64,000 nt of DNA, from contig JAVJST010000005.1 in assembly GCA_040219295.1 (NCBI GenBank), positions 124,001 through 188,000 on the forward strand. Direction: 5' to 3'. Below, one piece after another: positions 36,701 through 45,024 of this stretch. The first letter of the stretch is position 1. Each line of letters starts with the position of its first letter. A program made the translations under genes and the position numbers. This DNA is from JAVJST01 sp040219295 (GTDB lineage: Bacteria > Pseudomonadota > Alphaproteobacteria > Rhodospirillales > Casp-alpha2). A model generated the notes under the pieces. That model searched no databases, was not told the DNA's origin, and saw nothing but the letters and a program-made list of their open reading frames with translations.

Positions 36701-37316
36701 GGATCCGCTTTGAGAAATCGTCGGGACTCAGGTAGGCGGCAAGATAGCCGGCCGAAGCGGCCAGTTCGGCATCATCGGAACGCGTGCCCGCGCCGGCCAG
36801 CCGCTGGAACAGGTCGGACTGGGCATCCGACTGCAACGCCTTGGCATCACGCTCATCAATGATGGCTGCGTGCGGCGCGACACCGGCCTCGATCGGGAAC
36901 CGCGCGAGCAGGGACTCGCAGAAAGCGTGAATGGTACGGACATTGATGCCGCCCGGCGCGTCTAGGGTTTCGGCAAACAGGCGTCGGGCGCGGATCAGGT
37001 CTTCCGGCGCCGGGTTGCGTCCGGTCAGGGCCAGCAGTTCTTCCGTCAGCGCCGTGTCGTCCAGCACCGCCCAGTTGCCCAGTCGTTCGCTGATGCGATT
37101 CTTCATCTCGGCGGCGGCTGCCTTGGTGTAGGTCAGGCAGAGAATCTTCTCGGGACGGACGCGGCGAAGCAGAAGCCGGGCGATACGGTCGGTCAGCACC
37201 CGCGTCTTGCCTGTCCCGGCGTTGGCCGACACCCATGCCGAGTGTCGCGGGTCGGCCGCCAGCCGTTGAAGCGCCGTGGCCTGTTCGAGCAGATCGGACT
37301 GGGTATCGGCCGTCAT
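33777..37316 (-). CDS. addA: Double-strand break repair helicase-nuclease AddA
   Basis: A protein of 1179 residues of the alphaproteobacterial AddA type. Walker A is ANAGTGKT (31-38). UvrD-family motifs include LVDEAQDTSPPQW, AVGDEKQSIYSFQG and VMTVHGAKGLEAPIV. A C-terminal PD-(D/E)XK nuclease has the active-site strand IIDYKTN (Asp1115, Lys1117). With AddB it resects double-strand ends for RecA. It overlaps addB by four bases. Confidence 0.95.
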   Translation of the reverse strand: MTADTQSDLLEQATALQRLAADPRHSAWVSANAGTGKTRVLTDRIARLLLRRVRPEKILCLTYTKAAAAEMKNRISERLGNWAVLDDTALTEELLALTGRNPAPEDLIRARRLFAETLDAPGGINVRTIHAFCESLLARFPIEAGVAPHAAIIDERDAKALQSDAQSDLFQRLAGAGTRSDDAELAASAGYLAAYLSPDDFSKRIRELLSERVAMSLAVAAHGGVEGVIGSVFTALGVDRSDTEDSVISAACADAAFDGDCLRDAAEALADGNKTERDHAITITGWLRASPRERAAEHWAAYCDVFVTGAGTARADRGLISVATKEARPDVDRIVHDEQDRIVATGQRLRAVRTATGTAHLVRIGWAILNEYERLKTARAALDYDDLIIKALALLENEPAVAWVHYKLDNGIDHVLVDEAQDTSPPQWEIIKRLCIEMFAGLGTRDEGADRPESEPPDRSVFAVGDEKQSIYSFQGADPAGFSAAREWFGERADAAGKALERVDLIQSFRSTAPVLGAVDTVFAREPAREGVVPSGSAIRHQPYRHADAGSVALWPAIERPEEGAKSPWQPLDGVRAQSPLAQTAERVAGTISRWIAEQAELPALGRPIDAGDVMILVERRSQFAEEMVKQLKRKGIPVAGSDRMKLAEQMAVMDLMAAAATAMLIDDDLSLAVVLKGPFVGLSEEELYELARDRGDDPAPGSLWPALEARARGGEPPWAPAHAVIRGLRAAADTVPPFEFFSTLLGAGRGRHALYARLGIEVADPIDEFLGQALMYERDHAPSLQGFLQWAASGGTEIKRDMEVVHRAVRVMTVHGAKGLEAPIVILPDTCGDNTTRNLPAIYWLGNGATALPIWPGAKENHTEIVTELRDRALADRQAENHRLLYVAMTRARDQLHVAGWERARKPKGKDHGRKEGSWYELIRPALEEMAGNEPFDAPGGEGLRVTSPQVAEPRPDGTEDRAAPPDLKAEPWMTLEPAPETDPPDPLTPSRPADDDPAALSPFAGDDMSRFRRGRLIHRLLQTLPDIDAAEWERAATAWLAVAASDLDDAQRDAVRDETLAVLREPAFADAFGPESLAEVPIAGLVEIEGARRAIAGQVDRLVVTDERVTIIDYKTNRPPPTDETDVPAVYIRQMAAYRTALATVYPGREIACVLLWTDGPRAMVLSNARLDSEAPG

Positions 37317-40300
37317 TCGCCGTCTCCGCCGTCATCGTCGCCGCCGGCCCACTCGCGGACCCGGGCAAGGTGGTCGTAATCGCCGTCGGGCTCCTGGCGT
37401 TTCGGCCAGCGGCGGGAACGGTACGGCATTTCCTCATCGTCGAAGCGCCGGACCCAACCGGTGAGTTCCTGGAGCGCCCGCTCGGCGAGAGCCTCGGCGT
37501 CATTGCTGCTGACGTCGGTCATCTTCGCGACCTCGCGTCCGCCGGAGAGCTGCCAGTAGTCGAGCCGCTCGACCGCTGGCGGCGGGTCGGGCAGGTCGGG
37601 GAACCCACCGGCCCGGATCATCGCCGCCTCGAGGGGTAGTTGCGGGGCCAGGCCGGTCTCGACCTCCCGCTTGCCAGGTGGCTGGCCCGTCTTGTAGTCG
37701 ACGACCGCAAGCCGGCCGGTCACCAGCCTGTCGATGCGGTCGGCGGTGCCGGTCAACGTGAAATCGTCACCCACGGTAATCGCGCCCTTGGCCTCGACGG
37801 CGAGCGGCATCATGCCGTTGGCCCTCCGCGATACCTCGTTCTCGACGAACCACGCGGCGATGCGTTCGAAGCGCGGCCACCAGAAGGTCCGGACCCCCAG
37901 GCGGTCGAGGTGCGGTGCGAACACGTCACGACCGATCTCGATCAGGCGCTGGTAGGGGTTGTCCGGCCATGTCTCCAGGGTGTCGGCGACGAATCGCTCG
38001 ACCGCCATGTGGATCAGCGTGCCGCGTTCCGCCGCCGTCGGTTCCGCGTCGATTGGATCGATCGGCTTCAGGTTTAGGATGTAACGCGCGTAGATCGCGT
38101 AAGGGTCGCGCAGCCATGTTTCGATACGGGTCACCGAGAGCCGGCGCGGACGGTCGGCGACGCGCGGCCGGGGTGACGGCTCGGCGGGTTCGATCGTGTC
38201 GCCGGTTGCCGGCCGGTCAAGGGCGTCGGCGAGGGCGAGGTAGCGGGTGTCGGGCGCGAAGGCCTTTGCGAGTGGGCTGTCGCTGACCTGAACCTCGAGG
38301 CGTTGCAGCCACCGGTTGGCGACCGTCGGCGCGCCTTCGGCACGGGCCGCGCGGGTTAGCAAGACGTTCGGCGCGGCGAAGGCCTGGGTGAAATCGTGAG
38401 CCGAGAGGCCGATGCGCCGCTCCGGCGGCGGGAGGCCGAAATCGTTCATCATCGGCCGGCTCATCCATGGGCCCGGATCCGGCTCCGACGGCCAGGTCCC
38501 TTCGTTTAGGCCGCCGAGGATCAGCACGTCCGCGTGCTGCAGCCTCGCTTCCAGCGGTCCCCAGATGTTGAGCCGCGGATGCCGCCCGAAGCGTGGCCGC
38601 ACCACGCGCCCCTGCATCAGGGTATCGAGCAGCGGCGCGTACTCCCGGGGCCGGATCGCTTCGAGCATGTCGTGGTTCTCGCCGAGTTCGGCGAAAAACA
38701 GCGCCAGCGCTTCGCCCGCGTCGCCGGCCCACAGATTGGCGGCGCCCGGCGACGTTTCGTCGGTGGCGAGGGCTTCGACGACGTTGACGTGGGCGCGTAC
38801 CAGTGCCTTCAGCGAGACAGCCCTCTCCGTTGCGAGATTGGTCAGGGGCCGCGTCATCGCGGTCAGCTCGTCGATCCAGCGCGAAAGCGTGTCGTGGCCC
38901 GGTGTTAGCGCACGCTTCAGCCCCTCCCAGCCCGGCGCGGGACGGGGACCGCGCAGCGCAGCCATTTCGAGCAAGCGGGCGAGGCGTCGGAATTCCGCGA
39001 CGGCCCTGCCGCCGGCGGCTAGCGGATGCTTGAGCGTGGAGAGCAGTTCGACCGGCCCGAAGTCACCCGTCAACAGGGCCGCCGTGAGACGTACGAACGC
39101 GCCGGGTTCGGTCTGGCCGAGCGGCTGACCGGCGGAGTCGTCGATCGCGATGTTCCATCGCCGCAGCTCCGCCGCGACGCGCCGGGCAAGGTCGCGGTCC
39201 GGCGTGACCAGGGCCGCGGTCCGCGCCGGAGTCTCCAGCGTCTCACGCATCGCAAGCGCGATAACCTCGGCCTCCTTGGCGGGTTCCGGGCACTCGATGC
39301 GCGTCACGCCGTCGAGCGCGTCGGCGGCAATTCCGTCATTGGTGACCGCTTGAACAATTGCTGCCGGCGGTTTCAGGGCGCTGCTCAGCAGTTCGGCGCG
39401 GGCCTGGCGTCGCGGGGCCGCGTCCGCCGGTGCGGGCCAGTCGGCGACGTCGTCGCGTTCGACGCCGAGCCGTACAAGCAGGCGGCCAAGACCGCTTTGC
39501 GGGTGTCCTTCATTGAGGGCGGCCCAAGCCGTGGCGTCGAGCGTGCGATCCAGCCCGGGAAGCACGACGGCGCCCTTGGGCAAGCTCGCGACGACGGCGA
39601 GCAGGTCGGCGGTCGCCGGGATGGAGCCCGTCGAACCCGCCGCGATGACCGGGGTATCCGGCGGGCGCTCGCGCCACAGCGCAGCCTGCACTTCGAGCAG
39701 CCGGTTGCGGCGGTCCGCTGGATCGATGGCGCCTTCTTCGGCGAGGATCGACGGCCAGTTCTCGGTGACGATCTCAAGGAACCTCAGGACCTTCTGCCAG
39801 TGCTCGGCGTACTGTTCACCGGCGAGCGACTGCAGGCCGGCGAAGTCGAGGCGCTCGGTCGCGACCTGGTCCATCAGCCGCGCAAGCTCGCGCGCCAGCA
39901 AGGCGCACTGATCGGGGCTTGAGTCCGGGTCTCGCTGGCGCACCAGTTCTGTCAGGATCAGTTGCCGGCGCAGCGTGCCGATGGCCGGTGGAATATCCGG
40001 CGCATCAGGGCCGCCGCCAATGCTGCCTTCGATCTCGAGGATCAGATCGTCTTCGTCAACATCCCCGATCGGTATCATGCGCGGCAGCAGCCGTGGCGCC
40101 CCACCGCCGATTCGCAGGAACGCCTCGCGCAGACTGCGGCAGGCCCGGCGTGTTGGCAGCAGGATGCGGAACCGGGCGAGCTCCATCGGATCATCGTCAC
40201 TCTGACGCAGGATGCCGTGGGCAAGGTCGTCGACGAACGGACGGTCGGACGGAATCGAGAACAGCCCCGTCAGCGTGTCCCGCACGCGGTCCGTACTCAT
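37313..40300 (-). CDS. addB: Double-strand break repair protein AddB
   Basis: A protein of 995 residues, matching the alphaproteobacterial AddB family. The N-terminal inactive helicase region opens with RILLPTRRACRSLREAF. The C-terminal nuclease has VVDYKTGQPPGKREVE (Asp868, Lys870). The four-Cys iron-sulfur cluster known in Bacillus AddB is not visible here. It is translated between murU and addA with four-base overlaps at both ends. Confidence 0.94.
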   Translation of the reverse strand: MSTDRVRDTLTGLFSIPSDRPFVDDLAHGILRQSDDDPMELARFRILLPTRRACRSLREAFLRIGGGAPRLLPRMIPIGDVDEDDLILEIEGSIGGGPDAPDIPPAIGTLRRQLILTELVRQRDPDSSPDQCALLARELARLMDQVATERLDFAGLQSLAGEQYAEHWQKVLRFLEIVTENWPSILAEEGAIDPADRRNRLLEVQAALWRERPPDTPVIAAGSTGSIPATADLLAVVASLPKGAVVLPGLDRTLDATAWAALNEGHPQSGLGRLLVRLGVERDDVADWPAPADAAPRRQARAELLSSALKPPAAIVQAVTNDGIAADALDGVTRIECPEPAKEAEVIALAMRETLETPARTAALVTPDRDLARRVAAELRRWNIAIDDSAGQPLGQTEPGAFVRLTAALLTGDFGPVELLSTLKHPLAAGGRAVAEFRRLARLLEMAALRGPRPAPGWEGLKRALTPGHDTLSRWIDELTAMTRPLTNLATERAVSLKALVRAHVNVVEALATDETSPGAANLWAGDAGEALALFFAELGENHDMLEAIRPREYAPLLDTLMQGRVVRPRFGRHPRLNIWGPLEARLQHADVLILGGLNEGTWPSEPDPGPWMSRPMMNDFGLPPPERRIGLSAHDFTQAFAAPNVLLTRAARAEGAPTVANRWLQRLEVQVSDSPLAKAFAPDTRYLALADALDRPATGDTIEPAEPSPRPRVADRPRRLSVTRIETWLRDPYAIYARYILNLKPIDPIDAEPTAAERGTLIHMAVERFVADTLETWPDNPYQRLIEIGRDVFAPHLDRLGVRTFWWPRFERIAAWFVENEVSRRANGMMPLAVEAKGAITVGDDFTLTGTADRIDRLVTGRLAVVDYKTGQPPGKREVETGLAPQLPLEAAMIRAGGFPDLPDPPPAVERLDYWQLSGGREVAKMTDVSSNDAEALAERALQELTGWVRRFDDEEMPYRSRRWPKRQEPDGDYDHLARVREWAGGDDDGGDGE

Positions 40301-41097
40301 GACGACCGGTATTCGGCGCCGGGAAACGGTTCATTCATGAAGGCTTCGACCTCGGCCAGGGCATCCGGCGTGCCGATATGGAACCACTCGCCGTCGTGGA
40401 TCATGCCGTACAGGCGATCCTGCTCCAGTGCCCGGTCGAACAGCGCATTGAACGAGAACACGTTGCCCAGCGCGCCTGCGCGCACGTCGTGGCCGAACAG
40501 CCGCGGGTGAACGACCTGCGTGCCGGTAAAGACGTAGGGGGAGACCTCGCCTTCCGGACGGCGTGCCAGCAGGCCGTCGGGCGCGACGACGAAATCACCG
40601 CGGCCGTCATACCCGTAGGCCGCGACCGTGCTGTGAAGCAGCAACAGCGAGTCCATCATCGATTCGTCCCACGTGGCTTCCAGCCGGTCGAGCGTGGGGA
40701 TCGGTCCGTCGAGCCAGAGCGCGTCGCCGTTGACGACGAAGAACGGCTCGTCGCCGAAGTGGTCGAGGGCGTTGAGTACGCCACCGCCGGTCTCCAGACG
40801 TTCGTTCTCCCGCGATATGACGATTGCTGGCTTTTCCCGTGCCGACAGGTGTGCTTCGAGCATGTCCGCCATATAGAACGTGTTGACGACCGCCCGTTCG
40901 ATGCCGGCATGGGCGAGGCCGTCGAGAATCCTGTCAATCAGCGGTGTGCCGCCGACGGGGATCATCGGTTTTGGCATGGTCTCGGTGATCGGGCGCATGC
41001 GCTCGCCGAGACCGGCGCAGAGTACCATGGCCTGTTTGATCGTTCGTCCGGATCGGACCGGCGCGATCGTCAGTTCCGTGTGGACGGGGTCGGCCAT
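40297..41097 (-). CDS. murU: MurU-type nucleotidyltransferase (N-acetylmuramate-1-phosphate uridylyltransferase)
   Basis: A protein of 266 residues. The nucleotidyltransferase signature MVLCAGLGERMRPITETMPKPMIPVGG and the metal-binding FVVNGDALW are clear. In the recycling route MurU forms UDP-MurNAc from MurNAc-1-P made by AmgK. The position between tsaE and addB is diagnostic in alphaproteobacteria. Here the usual amgK is missing: only three bases separate this start from the tsaE stop. It has about 20 extra N-terminal residues. Confidence 0.87.
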   Translation of the reverse strand: MADPVHTELTIAPVRSGRTIKQAMVLCAGLGERMRPITETMPKPMIPVGGTPLIDRILDGLAHAGIERAVVNTFYMADMLEAHLSAREKPAIVISRENERLETGGGVLNALDHFGDEPFFVVNGDALWLDGPIPTLDRLEATWDESMMDSLLLLHSTVAAYGYDGRGDFVVAPDGLLARRPEGEVSPYVFTGTQVVHPRLFGHDVRAGALGNVFSFNALFDRALEQDRLYGMIHDGEWFHIGTPDALAEVEAFMNEPFPGAEYRSS

Positions 41098-41100
41098 GGT

Positions 41101-41631
41101 CTAGTCTCGCTCGTCGGTTTGCGTCGTCAGTGTATCCCACAACAGGTGGGAGGCCAGCCGCTGGCGCCAGTTACCGGACGAGGCGCCGATCGTCGCCAAC
41201 CGGCCCTCTTCCCCCGCGATTGCCAGCTCGATGCGCAGTGCGCCCGGCGGCAGCCACGCACCCAGCCGGTCGGGCCATTCGATCAGGCAAACGCCGTCGG
41301 CGAGCGCGTCCTCGAAACCGAGCTCCGGGATTTCATCCTCGGATTCGATCCTGTAGAGGTCGAAGTGATGGACGGGGCCGATTCGGGTATCGTAGTCCTG
41401 CACCAGCGTGAAGGTCGGGCTCGGCACCTCGGTATCGGGCGCGGTCAAGCTGCGGATCAGGCCCCGCGCCAACGCGGTCTTGCCGGCGCCGAGGTCGCCA
41501 GAGAGCAGGAGAACGTCGCCGTCGGCGATGATTTCCGAGAGGCTGCGGCCAAGATCGGCGGTGGCGCCCTCGTTGGCAAGGGAAATGGTGCCGAGGAAGG
41601 GCGTTGCCGGGCCATCTGATCGGGGCGTCAT
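41101..41631 (-). CDS. tsaE: tRNA threonylcarbamoyladenosine biosynthesis ATPase TsaE
   Basis: A protein of 176 residues. Walker A is GDLGAGKT (45-52), followed by SPTFTLVQDYDTR and the HFDLYRIESEDEIPELGFEDA stretch that marks the family. TsaE drives the TsaBD complex that makes t6A at position 37 of ANN-reading tRNAs. It is the first gene of the murU-addB-addA operon. Confidence 0.95.
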   Translation of the reverse strand: MTPRSDGPATPFLGTISLANEGATADLGRSLSEIIADGDVLLLSGDLGAGKTALARGLIRSLTAPDTEVPSPTFTLVQDYDTRIGPVHHFDLYRIESEDEIPELGFEDALADGVCLIEWPDRLGAWLPPGALRIELAIAGEEGRLATIGASSGNWRQRLASHLLWDTLTTQTDERD

Positions 41632-41683
41632 GCAGCGGTTGTAACGCCGCCGCCGAACCGGGGCAAGTTGAGAGGATCAAAGT

Positions 41684-42868
41684 ATGGATATCGACGCGCT
41701 GAGAGCCGAAACACCACGCCGCGAGGGCCTGATCCATCTCGACAACGCAGGCGCGTCGCTGCAGCCGACGCCGGTTATGGAGGAGGTGCGCCGCCATCTC
41801 GAACTCGAAGCTTCGATCGGCGGATACCGGGCGATCGAGGAGAACGCCGCGGCGTTCGACAACACCTATGCGGCGCTGGCCCGGTTGCTCAACTGCTCGG
41901 CCGGCGAGATCGCCCTAATCGAGAATGCGACGCGGGCCTGGGACATGGCGTTCTATAGCCTCGCCTCGACCATGGGCGAGGGGGACAGGATTCTCACTGC
42001 CGAGGCCGAGTACGCCAGCAACTTCATGGCCTATCTCCAGGTCGCCCGGCGGCGCGGCGTCGTCGTCGAGACGGTGCCGAGCGACGCCGACGGCTGTCTC
42101 GACGTCGCCGAGCTTGAAAACCTAATCGACGGCCGCACGAAACTGATCGCCGTGACCCACGCGCCGACCAACGGCGGGCTGATCAATCCCGCGGCCGACA
42201 TTGGCCGGGTGGCGAAGGCGGCAGGGGTACCTTACCTGCTCGACGCGTGCCAGTCCGTTGGTCAGACCGTGACGGACGTCGAGGCTCTCGGCTGCGATTT
42301 CCTCTCCGGCACCGGGCGAAAGTACCTGCGCGGACCGCGCGGCACCGGGTTCCTCTATGTACGGAGCGAATGGATCGAACGGCTGGAGCCGGTGTTCCTC
42401 GACCTGCACGCGGCAACATGGACGGCGCCCGGTATCTACGAGATCCGTACCGACGCCAAACGGTTCGAGAACTTCGAGAAAGGCTTCGCCGCCAACATCG
42501 GCCTCGGCGTGGCTGTCGACTACGCGCTGGGTATCGGTATGGCGGCGATCGAGCAGAGGGTCGCCTCGCTGGCCGACAGACTTCGCGCCGGGCTGTCAGG
42601 GATCTGCGGCGTCCGGGTTTGTGACATCGGCCGCGAGAAATCCGGAATCTGCACCTTCGTGATCGATGTGGTCGCCCCGGCGACGGTGCGCGAGAAGCTC
42701 TGGGCGCGAAACATCAATACGTCGCTCTCGAAATCGTCGAGCACCCTGCTCGACATGACGGCCCGGGGCCTCGACCTCATCAATCGGGCCTCGGTGCACT
42801 ACTTCAACACCGAAGACGAAATCGACCGTACCGTTGACGCGGTCGCGGAGATTGCTGCCGGAAAGTGA
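41684..42868 (+). CDS. Class V aminotransferase-fold PLP enzyme (selenocysteine lyase/cysteine desulfurase-like)
   Basis: A protein of 394 residues of the SufS/CsdA-like fold. The Schiff-base Lys213 lies in GTGRKYLRGPRGTG and Asp187 of LLDACQSVGQ pairs with the pyridine nitrogen. The C-terminal Cys loop of true SufS (RxGxHC) is not found, so it is probably not a cysteine desulfurase for Fe-S assembly. Other members are isopenicillin-epimerase-like or C-S lyases. It is divergent from tsaE and has an AGAGGA site. Confidence 0.85.
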   Translation: MDIDALRAETPRREGLIHLDNAGASLQPTPVMEEVRRHLELEASIGGYRAIEENAAAFDNTYAALARLLNCSAGEIALIENATRAWDMAFYSLASTMGEGDRILTAEAEYASNFMAYLQVARRRGVVVETVPSDADGCLDVAELENLIDGRTKLIAVTHAPTNGGLINPAADIGRVAKAAGVPYLLDACQSVGQTVTDVEALGCDFLSGTGRKYLRGPRGTGFLYVRSEWIERLEPVFLDLHAATWTAPGIYEIRTDAKRFENFEKGFAANIGLGVAVDYALGIGMAAIEQRVASLADRLRAGLSGICGVRVCDIGREKSGICTFVIDVVAPATVREKLWARNINTSLSKSSSTLLDMTARGLDLINRASVHYFNTEDEIDRTVDAVAEIAAGK

Positions 42869-42875
42869 TGCGGGC

Positions 42876-43214
42876 CTAGTTGACGGGCTCGCGGGTGACG
42901 TAGCGCCCGCCGTCGGCCTGTAGGAAATACTCGTCCATGTCCGGATGGCGGATCGGCGGCTCGTCCGTGTCATCGGGCACCAGGTTCTGTTCCGAGACGT
43001 AGGCGATGTAGGGCGACTTGTCGTGATGGTTCTCGGCGAACAGGTGGTAGAACGGCTGATCCTTGCGCGGCCGCACGTCCTCCGGAATGCTCTCGTACCA
43101 TTCCTCGGTGTTGGCGAACTCCGGGTCGACGTCGAACACGACGCCGCGAAAGCCAAAGATGCGGTGACGCACTGGCTGGCCGATCGGAAACTTGGCTTCG
43201 ACGAGTTTGCTCAT
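42876..43214 (-). CDS. hspQ: Heat shock protein HspQ (YccV-like, hemimethylated-DNA-binding fold)
   Basis: A protein of 112 residues. FPIGQPVRHRIFGFRGVVFD opens the small beta-barrel, and PFYHLFAENHHDKSPYIAYV with SEQNLVPD completes it. In enterics HspQ adjusts Lon proteolysis and destabilises mutant DnaA. It is convergent with the aminotransferase gene, seven bases between stops. Confidence 0.92.
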   Translation of the reverse strand: MSKLVEAKFPIGQPVRHRIFGFRGVVFDVDPEFANTEEWYESIPEDVRPRKDQPFYHLFAENHHDKSPYIAYVSEQNLVPDDTDEPPIRHPDMDEYFLQADGGRYVTREPVN

Positions 43215-43365
43215 GATTCTTTGACAGCTTCGTCCTGACGATACCCGGGCGTCCGGTTCCAGGATGTGGTATGGCTCATCGGCGGTGTCAATACTACCGG
43301 CGCCGGCCCGACAACTCTATCATGCCAAACTGACACGGCGATTCGCAACCGGGTAAGGAGCATGC

Positions 43366-45024
43366 ATGATCGGCCGACTTCGCCTTTATTCGGGCTTGCT
43401 CCTGTTCGTCTACGTCACCGGCCACCTGATCAACCACATGGCGGGTATCATATCGCTCGACGCGATGAACGCGGCGAACCGCGTGCTGGCCGCGCCATGG
43501 CGCAGTCTGCCCGGAACCGTGCTGCTGTGCGGTGCCCTCGTTGTTCATGTCACGCTCGCGTTCTACGGGCTCTACGCCCGCAGGCGTCTCAACCTGCGGC
43601 GCTGGGAGTGGGCGCAGCTCACACTCGGCGTCACCCTCCCGTTGTTGCTGGCGGTGCACGTTTTCGGTACCCGGGTCGTCGACGAGGTCGCCGGCCAGCG
43701 CGTCGACTACATCGCCATCATGGTCATCCTCTGGGTGCTTAAGCCGGTGAACGGCGTCATCCAGGCAGTGGCGTTGCTGGCCGCCTGGGGGCACGGTTGC
43801 ATCGGCGTTCACATGTGGCTGCGCCTCAAGCCTTGGTATGCCGGGTGGCGTTGGCTGGCGCTGTCGTTCGGCGTCCTGATCCCGGCGCTGTCGCTCGCCG
43901 GGTATGTTGCCGCCGGCATGGAGGTCCTGAGCCTGGCGGAGACGGAGGGCTGGGTTTCGCGGGTCCTGCAGGCGCATGGTCGGAGCAACGAGATGGCCGC
44001 CTTCGCGATTGCCGGCGAGACCTGGACGCAGATCGGCGTGGTTGCCGTTCTCGCGACGATCCTCGCCGCCCGTTTCGTGCGCCGCCAGATCGAGAGCCGC
44101 CGCGCCGGGCCAGTGATCCGCTATGTCCCCGGTGACGCCGACATTCCGGTCGTGCCGGGCGGCACCGCTCTCGAGGCGATCCGCGCGGTCGGAATTCGGC
44201 ATGCCTCGGTATGCGGCGGCCGGGGGCGTTGCTCGACCTGCCGGATACGGGTCATTCACGGCCGCGAGGGACTTGCGCCGCCGGCGGAGGGCGAGCAGCG
44301 GGTCCTCGCCCGGCTCGGTCTCGGAGCGGGGCATGTGCGTCTCGCGTGTCAGGTCCGGCCAGTCGCCGACATCAGCGTTGCCGCCCTGCTGCCGCCGGAC
44401 GATCCCGGTCCCGACATGGCCACGTCACGGGATCATAGACGGGGCGAGGAAGCCGAGGTCGCCGTACTGTTCGTCGACCTGCGCGGCTCGACAAAACTGT
44501 CGGAAGACCGCCTGCCGTTCGACGTCGTCTTCATCCTCAACCAGTTCTTCGCCGAGCTCTCGGCGGCGCTTGAGGAAACCGGCGGTCATTACGCCCAGTT
44601 CAACGGCGACGGCCTGATGGCGATCTACGGTCTGGACACGGATCCGGGCCGCGCCTGCCGCGACGCCCTAGCCGGCGCTGCGGCAATGTTCCGCCGGATC
44701 GAGGCGCTTTCGGCGCGGCTCGCCGGCGAGCTGTCCGAGCCGCTGCGGATCGGCATCGGCATCCACGTCGGCGAGGCCATCGTCGGTTCGATGGGGCCGC
44801 CGAAGACCCCGATCGTCTCGGCGCTCGGCGACAACGTCAACATCGCCGCGCGGCTCGAGGCGATGACCAAGGAACTCGGCACCCGCATCTGCGCCTCGGC
44901 CCGGGTGCTCGAGACCGCCGGCTACGATATCGACGGCATGACCATCCACGAGTTGCCGGTCAAGGGCCGCTCGCGGCCGGTCCGCGTCGTCGGCTTCGAC
45001 GATCCGCCGCCCGTTCAGGGCTGA
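43366..45024 (+). CDS. Membrane redox-type adenylate cyclase: heme-binding-like anchor, 2Fe-2S ferredoxin, class III cyclase
   Basis: A protein of 552 residues in three parts. Residues 1-240 hold about six membrane helices with six His (20, 24, 61, 98, 143, 149) placed like axial heme ligands in SdhC-like anchors. Residues 250-345 are a plant-type ferredoxin with Cys283, 289, 292 and 328. Residues 360-545 are a class III cyclase with metal-binding Asp371 (FVDLRGST) and Asp415 (NGDG). The same order occurs in Sinorhizobium meliloti CyaC, a quinone-responsive cyclase. It should make cAMP according to the respiratory redox state. Confidence 0.9.
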   Translation: MIGRLRLYSGLLLFVYVTGHLINHMAGIISLDAMNAANRVLAAPWRSLPGTVLLCGALVVHVTLAFYGLYARRRLNLRRWEWAQLTLGVTLPLLLAVHVFGTRVVDEVAGQRVDYIAIMVILWVLKPVNGVIQAVALLAAWGHGCIGVHMWLRLKPWYAGWRWLALSFGVLIPALSLAGYVAAGMEVLSLAETEGWVSRVLQAHGRSNEMAAFAIAGETWTQIGVVAVLATILAARFVRRQIESRRAGPVIRYVPGDADIPVVPGGTALEAIRAVGIRHASVCGGRGRCSTCRIRVIHGREGLAPPAEGEQRVLARLGLGAGHVRLACQVRPVADISVAALLPPDDPGPDMATSRDHRRGEEAEVAVLFVDLRGSTKLSEDRLPFDVVFILNQFFAELSAALEETGGHYAQFNGDGLMAIYGLDTDPGRACRDALAGAAAMFRRIEALSARLAGELSEPLRIGIGIHVGEAIVGSMGPPKTPIVSALGDNVNIAARLEAMTKELGTRICASARVLETAGYDIDGMTIHELPVKGRSRPVRVVGFDDPPPVQG

